From NCBI RefSeq assembly GCF_014646135.1, contig NZ_BMMW01000002.1:806001-870000 (forward strand): a stretch of DNA of 64,000 nucleotides, written 5' to 3'. Under the pieces are notes generated by a model. The model made no database searches, was not told the origin of the DNA, and was given only the letters and a program-made list of their open reading frames with translations. Each line of letters starts with the position of its first letter. Positions within the stretch are counted from its first letter, which is position 1. Shown piece by piece: positions 35,392 through 44,037 of this stretch. A program made the translations under genes and the position numbers. Source of the DNA: Nocardia camponoti (GTDB lineage: Bacteria > Actinomycetota > Actinomycetes > Mycobacteriales > Mycobacteriaceae).

Positions 35392-36258
35392 TTAGCGGTC
35401 GCGCAACCACTTCTCGACTAGGTCGACCGTTGAGTTCGGGTCGGTGATCCAGCCGTTGTGTCCAGCGGGCTGGGTCACCGTCTCGCGCGTGATGTGCGCT
35501 TTGGGCATCTTCGAAAGCAGATGTTCGGCCGAAGATTCCGGCGCGAACTCGTCGTCGGTGAATCGCACGGAAAGCACCGGCAGCGTCAGGCGACTCATCC
35601 GTTCGTCGTAGTCGACGTCGGCACCCACCGGGACAAACCGGCCGGTCCTGGCAAGACGCGCCCAGTCCGCGATCAGCACCTTGGACTGGCGGCCGAAACC
35701 GCGACTGCCGAGCAGGTCGCCCGGCCAGAAACCAGCGAGATTCGCCGCGACGGCGACAGCGGCCGTTCCGACCAGCACACCCGGTCCGAATAGCCCACGA
35801 TAGCCACGAAAATACGGCGTACCCGACGCGACAAGCAGGAGCCCAGCCACCTTCCCGCGCGCGCGAGCGGCGTACATCGTCGCGAGCTGGCCGCCCAGGC
35901 TGTGCCCGAGCAGATACGGCGTCGAGTCAGGAAAACGCTCGCGGACCACTGAAAGCATCGCGGGCAGGTCGACGGTCACCAGCTCGTGATAGCCGTAGGC
36001 GCTCGACGAATCCGGCTTGCCGCTGTCGCCGTTGCCGCGCAACTCCCCGATGGCGACATCGAATCCGCGTCCCGCGAGCACCTTCGCGAAGTATTCGTAA
36101 AACTCTCCTGGCACTGCGAGGCCCGGCAAGATCAAGATCGCTGGACGCGGCAAGTCCGCGCTAACCGGGTGTCGGTGCGCGCCCGATGCGGGAAAAAGCC
36201 GAACGGGCAGCGTGGTCCCGTCGGGGACCTGAACCTCAACGCGCTCGACCCGGGCCAT
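35392..36258 (-). CDS. Alpha/beta hydrolase
   Basis: 288-residue hydrolase starting at ATG 36258 in a TGATG junction with the upstream tetR, so the two are translationally coupled. The nucleophile elbow is LLGHSLGGQ, the oxyanion region LILPGLAVPGE, and the His is in PAGHNGWI. The longer frame to 36462 overlaps tetR and is false. The coupling makes this hydrolase a likely part of the regulon of that TetR. Substrate unknown. Confidence 0.82.
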   Translation of the reverse strand: MARVERVEVQVPDGTTLPVRLFPASGAHRHPVSADLPRPAILILPGLAVPGEFYEYFAKVLAGRGFDVAIGELRGNGDSGKPDSSSAYGYHELVTVDLPAMLSVVRERFPDSTPYLLGHSLGGQLATMYAARARGKVAGLLLVASGTPYFRGYRGLFGPGVLVGTAAVAVAANLAGFWPGDLLGSRGFGRQSKVLIADWARLARTGRFVPVGADVDYDERMSRLTLPVLSVRFTDDEFAPESSAEHLLSKMPKAHITRETVTQPAGHNGWITDPNSTVDLVEKWLRDR

Positions 36259-36890
36259 CAGGCCCGAACCGCCCCGAGAATGATCCGGGTGAGTACCCGA
36301 ATCACATCGTCGAGCGGCTGGCGAGGTTCGGTGCCGCTCCACCCGTCGACCACGTAGTTCACCGCGCCGATCACCGCGAGCACGCGCATGTCGTAGTCGC
36401 CCTCGGGAATCCCGCCTTGCAGCGCGGCGTCTTCGGCAGCGCCCGCGAGCAGCGAGCCCCACACCCGACGAAGCTCTAGGCGAAACTTCTCCACCTTGGG
36501 ACCGGCACCGACCACCTCAACCAGCGCGACGCGCGCTTTGCGCGGATCTGCCCCGATCGATTCGATGTAGGCGCGCACGGCCGCTTCAATCTGGTTGGGA
36601 ACGCTTGCGCCCGTTCGAGTTTCGAGGGCGGCGGCGACCGCTTCGCGTGACGCGCGGTCGATCTGCTCGAAAAGTTCAAGCAGGAGCGCTTCGCGGCCGG
36701 TGAATTCCTCGTAGAACTGTCGCGAGGAGAGCCCGGCATCTTTACAGATCGCCCCAACAGAACTGTTGGCGTAACCGTCGCGCGCGAAGACCGTGAGGCC
36801 CGATTCCAGAAATCGCGCACGCCGCTGGCGTTGCCGGTCCTCTACGGGTTGCCCGGCATACATTCTTCCCGTATTCGCATCCTGAGACAT
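36258..36890 (-). CDS. TetR family transcriptional regulator coupled to a hydrolase
   Basis: 210-residue regulator. HTH: FLESGLTVFARDGYANSSVG, then CKDAGLSSRQFYEEFTGREA. ATG 36890 is chosen because the earlier in-frame start at 36929 falls inside the loop of a strong hairpin. Similar in layout to the TetR at 14194-14844. The upstream 31-bp near-palindrome at 36951-36981 is a candidate operator. Confidence 0.84.
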   Translation of the reverse strand: MSQDANTGRMYAGQPVEDRQRQRRARFLESGLTVFARDGYANSSVGAICKDAGLSSRQFYEEFTGREALLLELFEQIDRASREAVAAALETRTGASVPNQIEAAVRAYIESIGADPRKARVALVEVVGAGPKVEKFRLELRRVWGSLLAGAAEDAALQGGIPEGDYDMRVLAVIGAVNYVVDGWSGTEPRQPLDDVIRVLTRIILGAVRA

Positions 36891-36904
36891 TGCCGCTGAC
36901 AATA

Positions 36905-36945
36905 CCGAAGGGCCCGATCCCCTCGTCATGGATCGGGCCCTTCGG
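36905..36945 (-). terminator. Perfect 16-bp hairpin upstream of tetR
   Basis: Arms 36905-36920 and 36930-36945 pair perfectly, starting CCGAAGGGCCCGATCC, with a nine-base loop. It probably ends transcription of the 38-codon gene on the minus strand. It sits only 15 bases before the tetR start, so it may also limit read-through into tetR. Confidence 0.75.
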
Positions 36946-36950
36946 TTGGC

Positions 36951-36981
36951 ATGTATGGCTTACCGCGCGTTAGCCATACAT
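36951..36981. promoter_or_regulatory. 31-bp near-perfect palindrome, candidate operator
   Basis: ATGTATGGCT and AGCCATACAT are perfect 10-base arms around an 11-base centre that is itself nearly self-complementary (TA-x-CGCGCG-x-TA). It lies between tetR and the 38-codon gene. A TetR-family operator or a second hairpin are both possible. Confidence 0.5.
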
Positions 36982-36994
36982 TTGCCTTGTCGGA

Positions 36995-37111
36995 TTAAGT
37001 GCCCGACGACTGCAGCGAACCGGTGGTGAGCGAGCCCGTAAGCAGCCCAAGCAACAGGGTCAAAATGTTGCCGTCGCTGGTGTTGCCGGTGTCGGTGATG
37101 TTGTACAGCAT
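36995..37111 (-). CDS. Small 38-residue hydrophobic protein
   Basis: A complete small gene: ATG 37111 with GGAG seven bases upstream, 38 codons, TAA at 36995-36997, followed by two hairpins. The peptide has a polar N-terminus (MLYNITDTGNTSDGN), a Leu-rich segment (ILTLLLGLLTGSLTTGSLQS) and ends SGT. It has no cysteine or basic residue, so it is anionic and amphipathic. I do not recognise it. Candidates are a small membrane or cell-wall protein. It lies alone, reading in the same direction as tetR. Confidence 0.6.
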   Translation of the reverse strand: MLYNITDTGNTSDGNILTLLLGLLTGSLTTGSLQSSGT

Positions 37112-37212
37112 GTTCACTCCAATAGCTCTGTGACGGTGGAAGTCACTGGCCGTTTGCCAATTCCGACCATAGTCACGCGAGTTGTGAAGAGTGAGTGTTT
37201 TAAAGGAAATTA

Positions 37213-37231
37213 CTCATCTTTTCTTGATGAG
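37213..37231 (-). terminator. Hairpin after the alkylhydroperoxidase operon
   Basis: CTCATC (37213-37218) pairs with GATGAG (37226-37231), directly after the stop at 37235. On the minus strand it is followed by an AT-rich tail (TAATTTCC TTTAAAA). A plausible terminator for the long minus-strand operon. Confidence 0.55.
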
Positions 37232-37234
37232 GTG

Positions 37235-37831
37235 TCAAGCCCCCGAAGTCTCTGGCTCACCGAGACTCAGCATCATCCGGTTTGCCCACGAAAACGACGC
37301 AGTCGACAACACCAGATCATGAATGTCGGAATCACTGAATCCGAGTTCACGCAACCGGCCAAGTTCCGCTTCGCCCGCACGCGGCGGCTGCGCTGCTAAC
37401 GCGGTCGTGAAATCGATGATCGCGTCCCATCGATCGTCGATTCGGACCGTAACCCCTTCATCAAGCAGCCGCTGCACATCATCGGTTCGCTTTGACAGGT
37501 GCGACGTGAACCGCGAGTGCACCGACGCGCAGTATTCGCAACCATTGGTCCGCGACGTGACGGTGGCAGCGAGCTCCCGCTCGGCACGCGTGAGCCCTTC
37601 GCGACTGTAGAAGATGTCCTTGTCGTTGGCGCTGCGCTCGGCGAGGACCTCGGCGTTGCGCGCGAGGAGTCGGAAGTAGGGGCTCTCGCCGCGCGCACCT
37701 TCGAGCAGCGCAAGCTGGTCGGAGTTGGCGTCAGCGAGTTGGATCGGTTCGACCCACGGCACCCAGCCCAGCTCGTCTTGCGTGAATCCGGTTGGGCGAC
37801 GGCCCGTTTCGACGTCGCGTACTTCAGTCAC
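37235..37831 (-). CDS. Alkylhydroperoxidase-domain protein (Avi_7169 family type)
   Basis: 198-residue AhpD-fold protein with the redox motif NGCEYCASVHSRF, i.e. C-x2-C followed by His, so thiol peroxidase chemistry is possible. The conserved companion genes (a second CMD protein and a luciferase-like monooxygenase) match a described co-occurring trio of families. It overlaps its upstream partner by four bases (ATGA). Last gene of the operon. Confidence 0.84.
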   Translation of the reverse strand: MTEVRDVETGRRPTGFTQDELGWVPWVEPIQLADANSDQLALLEGARGESPYFRLLARNAEVLAERSANDKDIFYSREGLTRAERELAATVTSRTNGCEYCASVHSRFTSHLSKRTDDVQRLLDEGVTVRIDDRWDAIIDFTTALAAQPPRAGEAELGRLRELGFSDSDIHDLVLSTASFSWANRMMLSLGEPETSGA

Positions 37832-38289
37832 CGCTGCGCTCCGATCAGGCTGAGTCCGGCGAGTACCCGGATTTGGTAGTTCACGAAGCCGACGAGCTGG
37901 GTCACCGTGACGATGTCGGTTTCGGTGAGGCCCGCGCTAGTCAGGACGTTGATGTGGTCGCGGGTGCTTTCTACCGGCGCGAGGGTGAGCCTTGCCGCGT
38001 GACGGAGCGCGGCGGCCAGCTTGACGTCGCCATTTGAATCCGCTTCCGTCCCAGCGCTTCCCGCCTTCGCGGCGTAATGCTCGGCGAGTTTCTTCGCTTC
38101 GGCGAGGGTGGCGACGTGCGCGGCGATGGCGGCGAGCCGTTCCGGACCGAACGCCTGACCGGCAGGCCCGTCGAAGAGCGCATCGTAGGTGCCCTGAGTG
38201 TGTTGCTTGACTACCTGCCGTGTTTCGCGGAGCGTCGCGACCTTGGCTGCCGTTTCGGCACCAAGAACGGCATCGATGACGTCGGTCAT
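37828..38289 (-). CDS. CMD domain protein (Avi_7170 family type)
   Basis: 153-residue protein of the carboxymuconolactone-decarboxylase fold, helical throughout (DVIDAVLGAETAAKVATLRE, LRHAARLTLAPVESTRDHIN). No CxxC is present. ATG 38289 has GAAAGG upstream and overlaps the monooxygenase stop by four bases. It partners the alkylhydroperoxidase downstream. Confidence 0.82.
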   Translation of the reverse strand: MTDVIDAVLGAETAAKVATLRETRQVVKQHTQGTYDALFDGPAGQAFGPERLAAIAAHVATLAEAKKLAEHYAAKAGSAGTEADSNGDVKLAAALRHAARLTLAPVESTRDHINVLTSAGLTETDIVTVTQLVGFVNYQIRVLAGLSLIGAQR

Positions 38290-39317
38290 TGTCGCCTTTC
38301 GTTGTCGGCGCGCCACCCGAGCTGGGGCGCGACCTTGGTTGCGATGAGTTCGATCGAGCGCAGCGCGGTGCGCTGATCGGGGTCGACCGGGTGAATCTGG
38401 ACGATGAGGTCGGTCGCCTGGGCGACCGAGCGATCGGCGCCGAGCGCTTCGGCGACCTGGTCGGGCGTACCGATGTAGGAATCGCGAAGGATCTCGTCGA
38501 CCGTTGACGCCATACCGACCACACCGGCGGTGCGTAGATGGTTCAGGAAGCGAACCGCGCCGCGTTCAGCCAGTTCGCGTGCCTCGTTCGCGTCGTCGGC
38601 GACAAACACACTGCGAGACGCGCCAATTCGCGGTTGCCCGTCGCCGGTCAACGCCGTGAGGTAGGCGTCGATGAGCGGTTGTTGCACTTCGCCGATATGC
38701 GCGTCGCGTTGCGCCTCGCTGCGCGGCTGGGTGCGCGAAAGGAGCAACCCGGCGCCCGCTTCGCTGGCGCGTCGCGCACCGTCGGCCGAGAAACTCGCGT
38801 GCCAAACACGATTGGCGAGCGTGCCCGCGGCAGGGTGCAGACTCCAGTCCCCTTCACCGGATGGACTAGCGACGAGCGGTTGGCCGGCAAGGGTCGCGGT
38901 GACCTTCGCCAACTTCTCCGCGTACACCCGTTGCTTGTCCTCGGGATCGATGCCGAACAGCGCGAACGTCGACTTGGATCCGCCACTGCCGAAACCTAAT
39001 TCGAGCCGGTTGCCCGAAAGCGAGTCGAGCACAGCCGCATCCTCGGCGACGCGGATCGGGTCTTCAAGGGCGAGCGTGATGATCGCGGTGCCAAGTCGAA
39101 TGCGCTCGAAGCGAGCGGCCGCATGTGCGAGAAAGACTAGGGGCGAAGGCAATCCGCCCTCGGCCGGGTCGACGTGGTGCTGCGCGACCCACGCCGTGTC
39201 GTAGCCGAGCTCTTGGGCCAATTCGATTTGCGCCAACGCGTCGGTATAGACCTGACCCGCGCTGATGTCGTCGGCTGGCCGAACGAGTCGGGTGAACAAT
39301 CCGAGGCGCTTGGTCAT
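38286..39317 (-). CDS. Luciferase-like FMN-dependent monooxygenase
   Basis: 343-residue bacterial-luciferase-fold flavin enzyme (KPN_01858-type family). Segments: GYDTAWVAQHHVDPAEGGLP, RIRLGTAIITLALEDPIRVA and LELGFGSGGS. It would use reduced FMN and oxygen on an unknown organic substrate. It is coupled to the LivF-like gene upstream and the CMD gene downstream. Substrate may be what the linked importer brings in; inference. Confidence 0.85.
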   Translation of the reverse strand: MTKRLGLFTRLVRPADDISAGQVYTDALAQIELAQELGYDTAWVAQHHVDPAEGGLPSPLVFLAHAAARFERIRLGTAIITLALEDPIRVAEDAAVLDSLSGNRLELGFGSGGSKSTFALFGIDPEDKQRVYAEKLAKVTATLAGQPLVASPSGEGDWSLHPAAGTLANRVWHASFSADGARRASEAGAGLLLSRTQPRSEAQRDAHIGEVQQPLIDAYLTALTGDGQPRIGASRSVFVADDANEARELAERGAVRFLNHLRTAGVVGMASTVDEILRDSYIGTPDQVAEALGADRSVAQATDLIVQIHPVDPDQRTALRSIELIATKVAPQLGWRADNERRQ

Positions 39318-40060
39318 GCGGCTTCCTTCCCAAGGTAGGCGTCGCGGATGGCGGGGTTGTTGAGCAGTTCGGCAGCGGTGCCGCGCAGCACGATCTCGCC
39401 GCCGCGAAGCACATTTCCGCGATGCGCGATCGACAGCGCTAGCTCGGCCTGTTGTTCCACGATCAGGATCGCGAGGCCTAATTCCTTGTTGAGCCTTGCG
39501 ATTTCGTCGAGCACGCGGTCGACAAAGAGCGGTGACAAACCCATCGTCGGCTCATCCATGCAGATCAACCGAGGCTTGCTCATCAACGCGCGGGCGAACG
39601 CGAGCATCTGCTGCTCACCGCCCGAGAGCGTGCCAGCGTGCTGAGTCCGTCGCTCGCGCAGTCGCGGGAAGTGCTCGTACAGCTCGTTCGCGCGGGCGAC
39701 GAGCACCGAACGACGTTCCTTGCGGATGTACCCGCCGACGAAAAGATTCTCCTCGACCGACATTGCGGGGAAAACCCGTCGCGCTTCTGGCACCGACGCG
39801 AGTCCCGCGGAGATGCGGGCGGCGGACGCGCTGGAACTCACGTCGACGCCGTCGATACGCACCACGCCGGAACTCGGCTTCAGCAGGCCAAGCGCGGTTT
39901 TCATCGTTGTCGACTTGCCCGACGCGTTGCCGCCGAGCAGGGAAACGATCTCGCCGGGGTGGACCTGTAGCGACACCTTGTCCAGCGCGCGTGACGGCCC
40001 GTAGTGCACGGTCACCTCGTCGAATTCGAGGATGGGCGTTGATGTTTCGCTAGTGGGCAC
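39314..40060 (-). CDS. Branched-chain-type ABC importer ATPase (LivF-like)
   Basis: 248-residue ATPase with Walker A GGNASGKST, signature LSGGEQQML, Walker B LICMDEPTMGLSP. The Walker A has Asn-Ala in the usual Asn-Gly positions but retains GKST. GTG 40060 overlaps the LivG-like gene by 11 bases. Part of a five-component HAAT-type importer serving the luciferase/CMD operon. Confidence 0.9.
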   Translation of the reverse strand: MPTSETSTPILEFDEVTVHYGPSRALDKVSLQVHPGEIVSLLGGNASGKSTTMKTALGLLKPSSGVVRIDGVDVSSSASAARISAGLASVPEARRVFPAMSVEENLFVGGYIRKERRSVLVARANELYEHFPRLRERRTQHAGTLSGGEQQMLAFARALMSKPRLICMDEPTMGLSPLFVDRVLDEIARLNKELGLAILIVEQQAELALSIAHRGNVLRGGEIVLRGTAAELLNNPAIRDAYLGKEAA

Positions 40061-40925
40061 CGGTGGCTACCTTCTCTTCGTTCCGCAAGCGGCGGCGGCC
40101 CAGGTACGCCTCGATCACTCGTTCATCGTTTTGAATCTCGGCTGGCTTTCCTTCGGCGATGATGCGGCCCTCGTCGAGCACGAGCACCCGGTCCGACAAC
40201 GAATTCACGAGTTCAAGCTTGTGTTCGACAAGCACGATCGTCTGGCCTGCGGCCTTCAATTCAGCAAGCTGACGGCCAACTTCGGCCGTCTCGGTCTGGT
40301 TCATTCCCGCCGCGGGCTCGTCAAGCAACAGCACGTGCGGGCGCAGCGCTAACGCGCGCGCGATTTCGGTCCGTCGACGGTTCGCGTACGACAGCGTGTA
40401 CGCGTTGTTGTCGGCGCGTGGCACGAGTCGTTCCGGGAAACGGGCGAGTTCAGCGTCAACGAGTTCGGACGTACGGCGTGTTTCCGCCCGCACGGCAGGC
40501 GTTGGCAGCAGCGCGAGCGCCGTTTCCGCGAGCAGCGGAACCCACCGCAACACCGGAAACCGCGCGAGCGACTGCAACGGTCGCGCCGCCGTGATCCGGG
40601 TGTGCAACCCAATCTCGACGTTCTCGCGCACGGTCAAGTTGCCGAACACGCGCCCATTCTGGAACGTGCGGGCAATCCCGGCGCGAGCTGCCGCTTCCTG
40701 CGAACCGGCGCGCAGCCGCTTGCCATCGACCTCGACGTGCCCCGCATCGGGACGCAGCAGTCCCGAAATGAGGTTCACCGTCGTCGTTTTCCCCGAACCG
40801 TTCGGCCCGATGATCGAAACGAATTCGCCTGGGGCAACAGTGAATCCGACCCCATCGACGGCATGCACGCCACCGAAGAACCTCCGTAGTTCGCTCACGA
40901 CGAGCGCTGCTTCAGACTGCGACAC
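40050..40925 (-). CDS. Branched-chain-type ABC importer ATPase (LivG-like)
   Basis: 291-residue ATPase with Walker A GPNGSGKTT, RTFQNGRVFGNLTVREN, LSYANRRRTEIARAL as signature region (LSYANRR replaces LSYGQQR) and Walker B VLLLDEPAAGMN. The insertion between residues 105 and 150 is usual for LivG. GTG 40925 overlaps the fused permease gene by 14 bases. Confidence 0.9.
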   Translation of the reverse strand: MSQSEAALVVSELRRFFGGVHAVDGVGFTVAPGEFVSIIGPNGSGKTTTVNLISGLLRPDAGHVEVDGKRLRAGSQEAAARAGIARTFQNGRVFGNLTVRENVEIGLHTRITAARPLQSLARFPVLRWVPLLAETALALLPTPAVRAETRRTSELVDAELARFPERLVPRADNNAYTLSYANRRRTEIARALALRPHVLLLDEPAAGMNQTETAEVGRQLAELKAAGQTIVLVEHKLELVNSLSDRVLVLDEGRIIAEGKPAEIQNDERVIEAYLGRRRLRNEEKVATGAH

Positions 40926-42747
40926 CGACGCGCTCCTTTCGTACCAGCACGCCCTGGGGGCGGAACCGGATGATCAACAGCAACACCACGCCGTAGAGCA
41001 AAATTCGCGCTTCGGGCGCGAGGCGAAGCGCCTCAGGCACGCCGATCAGCACGATCGCGCCAACCACCGCGCCGTAGGGCGAACCGGTTCCACCGAGCAC
41101 GATGATCGTCACGATCAGCAGCGACATCGACAGGTTGAACACCGTCGGGTCGATGTAGCTGTACTGATGCGCGAGCAGCGCACCCGCGATGCCGGAGAAC
41201 AGCGCGCTGAGCCCAAACGCGAGCGCCTTGTAGTCGCGCACCGGAATGCCCGACGACTTCGCCGCGACCTCGTCGGCACCTACGGCGCGTAAGGCGACAC
41301 CCAACCGGGACCGTTGCACGCCAACAACAACGGCGAGCGTGATCGCGAGTACCGACAGGTCAAGCAGGAAGATCTCGGTGTTGTCGGCCAACTCGTACCC
41401 GAGAATCGACGGGACGGGAATACCGAAGATCCCGTAACTGCCGCGTGTCAGCGACTCCCAGTTGCGAATCACCGCGACGATCACGATGCCGATCCCGAGC
41501 GTGGCGATCGCGACGTAGTGACCGTTGAGATTCCACAGCGGCGCGGCGAGCACCGACGACACCACCGCCGCGAGCACCCCGCCAGCGATCGCCGCCGCGA
41601 GGAACGGCCAGTCGTGCGCGGTCGTGAGTACCGCGGAGGTGTACGCGCCGATCGCGATCGGGCCTGCCTGCCCGATCACCAGCTGCCCGGCCGAACCGGC
41701 GACCAGCGTCATCGAAACCGCGATGATCGCGTACGCGAGGATCTGCGTGCCGACGGTGATCGCGTAGTTGTTCGCGACCAGCGGCACGATCACCGCGACG
41801 CCAGCAAACACAACGACCGCCTGCCACCACCGCACCCGCAACTGGCGACCAAGTCCAAGGAACGTGCCGGTCAGCGGCTCAGCGCTAATCGCGGGCACCT
41901 TCGCGAGCAGGCCGCCAGGGCGCAGGATCAGGAATGCGACGAGCACGCCGAAAGTGATCAGGTCGCGGTATCCGTCGCCAAAAATATAGATGCCGAACGC
42001 TTCGAGAATGCCGAGCGTGAACCCGCCGATCACCGCGCCGGGAATCGACCCGAGCCCGCCGATCGTCGCCGCGACGAAACCGGTGAGCCCAGCCAATGTG
42101 CCGCTGGTCGGCGAGATATTCGAGTTGTAAATGCCGACGAAAATGCCAGCCAGACCACCGAGCCCGGAGGCAATTGCGAAGGCGAGAAGCTGAATTCGGG
42201 CCACGCCGATGCCCATCTGCGCGGCGGCGTCGGGGTCTTGCGCGGTCGCGCGAATGGCGAGCCCGTAACGACTGAACCGTAGGAAGCCAGCAAGGCCAGC
42301 CATCACGGTCAAGGTGATCGCCAACATCACGACGTCGGAGGTGCCGAACCGCACGCCGCCGAGCTGAAAGTTGTTGGTTTCCAGCACATGTGGGAATGGT
42401 CGGGTGTCCGGGCCGAAGACGACCTGGGTCAGGTTCTCGATGATCAACCCAGCCGCGACCGTCGCGAGCAACGCGGCGATCGCGGGCGCTTTTCGGAGCG
42501 GATGGACCGCGATCACGTCAATGAGAATGCCAACCGCCGCCGTGATCGCGACAACCAGAATGATGGCAAGCCACAGCGGCGTGTGTTGCTGGGCGATCAG
42601 CCACCAGCCAAGAATGGAACCAAACGCGAAAACCGCGCCGTGGGCGAAGTTGATCACGTTGGTTACCCCGAAAATGAGGGTGATGCCCACGGCAAGCAGC
42701 GCGTACGCGTTGCCGTGGACCACACCCGCGATGAGCGTGTCGAACAT
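40912..42747 (-). CDS. Fused LivH-LivM permease of the ABC importer
   Basis: 611-residue protein joining both permeases of a branched-chain-amino-acid-type importer. The LivH half (residues about 1-290) has LLAVGITLIFGVTNVINFAH and TIGGLGSIPGAVIGGF. The LivM half (about 310-611) has SAGQLVIGQAGPIAIGAY and IVLGGTGSPYGAVVGA. Fusion fixes a 1:1 stoichiometry. Stop and start are shared (TGATG) with the binding-protein gene. Confidence 0.9.
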   Translation of the reverse strand: MFDTLIAGVVHGNAYALLAVGITLIFGVTNVINFAHGAVFAFGSILGWWLIAQQHTPLWLAIILVVAITAAVGILIDVIAVHPLRKAPAIAALLATVAAGLIIENLTQVVFGPDTRPFPHVLETNNFQLGGVRFGTSDVVMLAITLTVMAGLAGFLRFSRYGLAIRATAQDPDAAAQMGIGVARIQLLAFAIASGLGGLAGIFVGIYNSNISPTSGTLAGLTGFVAATIGGLGSIPGAVIGGFTLGILEAFGIYIFGDGYRDLITFGVLVAFLILRPGGLLAKVPAISAEPLTGTFLGLGRQLRVRWWQAVVVFAGVAVIVPLVANNYAITVGTQILAYAIIAVSMTLVAGSAGQLVIGQAGPIAIGAYTSAVLTTAHDWPFLAAAIAGGVLAAVVSSVLAAPLWNLNGHYVAIATLGIGIVIVAVIRNWESLTRGSYGIFGIPVPSILGYELADNTEIFLLDLSVLAITLAVVVGVQRSRLGVALRAVGADEVAAKSSGIPVRDYKALAFGLSALFSGIAGALLAHQYSYIDPTVFNLSMSLLIVTIIVLGGTGSPYGAVVGAIVLIGVPEALRLAPEARILLYGVVLLLIIRFRPQGVLVRKERVGVAV

Positions 42748-43886
42748 CAGTGGTTGCCGGTCGGGACGAACTTGCCGTCCTTAAGGATCAGCTCACGCGG
42801 CTTGACACCCTTGGGCCGACGGATCTCCTGGTCGAAGGCGAAGATGCCCAAACCCAGTCCGCTGAACTGCTTTTCGGTCTTGAGCCCGTTCAGGACGCCT
42901 TCGCGCGTTGCGCCGCCCTTCTTCGCCGCTGCCACAACGACATTGAGCGCGTCGTAGGCGTAGACGTTGAAGTCGCCCGGGTCGACGTTGAACTTCTGCC
43001 GGAACCTCGTGACGAACGCCTGAACCTTCGGGTCCGGGTCGGCCGGGCTAAAGATGCCGTTCACGATGTCGCCGTCGGCGGCCTTGCCAGCAAGGTCGAT
43101 GAACTGGGGGGTGTTCTGGCCGCCAAAGAACTGGCCGGTGAAGCCGACGTCGCGCAGCTGCTTCACCACGAGCGCGCCGTCGGGGCCGTAGCCGAGATGC
43201 ACGAACGCGTCGGGGTTGGCTTCGCGGCCCTTGATCAGGATGGGCTTGACGTCGGTCGAGTCTGCGAGGATCGGCGACGAGTACACGATCTCGACGCCCT
43301 TCTCCTTCGCCGACTTCTGGAAGAAGTTGAAAGCCTGCTTCCCCCAGTCGGATTCGAGGTAGACGACCGAGACCTTCTTCGCCTTCTTCTTAACCCACTC
43401 CGCGTTGCGTTCCTGGAACACGTCGAGGGTGATCGATGGACTCCACGAGTACTCGCCACCCTTGGTGAAGTCGACCGAGGAATTGGTGAAGCCGTACTGA
43501 ACGAGCTTGCCCCGGTTATAGATTGGCGAAGCGGCGATCGACGCGGGCGACGAGAAATCGCCAAGCTCGGCGATGATGGACTTGTCCTCGACGAACTTCG
43601 TCGCGATCGGCACGGTCTGCTTCGGGTCAGACTGCGAGTCTTCCCACTTCAGCTCGACCTTGCGGCCGTTGATACCGCCCGCGGCGTTGATTTCTTCCAG
43701 CGCGAGGTCGAACCCCTGCTGCCATAGCCGCCCGTACTCGGCTGATGGGCCGGTCTTCGGTCCGGAAACGCCGAAGTAGACCGGGCCCGCGTTGGACGAC
43801 TCGGACGAATCATCACTGCAACCCACCACCGCGGCCGCTACAGTTACCGCTGCGAGGGCGCCCGCGATGATCTTGAAACGCGACAT
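42747..43886 (-). CDS. Branched-chain-type ABC importer substrate-binding lipoprotein
   Basis: 379-residue type I binding protein with a lipobox (AAVVGCSDD at about 18-26). ATG 43886 has GGGAAG upstream; the frame to 43922 is not supported. Segments: FGVSGPKTGPSAEYGRLWQQ, INAAGGINGRKVELKWED and YDALNVVVAAAKKGG. First gene of the seven-gene minus-strand operon that ends with the alkylhydroperoxidase. Ligand unknown. Confidence 0.88.
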   Translation of the reverse strand: MSRFKIIAGALAAVTVAAAVVGCSDDSSESSNAGPVYFGVSGPKTGPSAEYGRLWQQGFDLALEEINAAGGINGRKVELKWEDSQSDPKQTVPIATKFVEDKSIIAELGDFSSPASIAASPIYNRGKLVQYGFTNSSVDFTKGGEYSWSPSITLDVFQERNAEWVKKKAKKVSVVYLESDWGKQAFNFFQKSAKEKGVEIVYSSPILADSTDVKPILIKGREANPDAFVHLGYGPDGALVVKQLRDVGFTGQFFGGQNTPQFIDLAGKAADGDIVNGIFSPADPDPKVQAFVTRFRQKFNVDPGDFNVYAYDALNVVVAAAKKGGATREGVLNGLKTEKQFSGLGLGIFAFDQEIRRPKGVKPRELILKDGKFVPTGNH

Positions 43887-43940
43887 TGTCTTCCCATTCT
43901 TTCTAGCCAGCGCTTGCGGCATCTGGATCGATACCGCCTG

Positions 43941-44037
43941 GTCGTCACCCGGGGCACCCCACCGCCAAGCGAGGGTTGCCGATCAGCGAGCCGGGGCTCG
44001 ATACAGTGCTGATACTCGTGACCGCGAACGAAAAGTA
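43941..44037. repeat. Dispersed noncoding repeat, copy A
   Basis: Starts GTCGTCACCCGGGGCACCCC, then GAGGGTTGCC, AGCCGGGGCT and ACTCGTGACCG. These blocks recur in the same order in copy B (44441). Copy A lacks the second half seen in copies B and C. It lies in the 356-base gap between the binding-protein gene (43886) and the azoreductase fragment (44243), where no intact gene was found. Confidence 0.75.

Noticed and set aside
36891..36929. Earlier in-frame ATG (36929) as tetR start
   Set aside because: It lies in the loop of a perfect 16-bp hairpin; ATG 36890 gives a normal TetR N-terminus.
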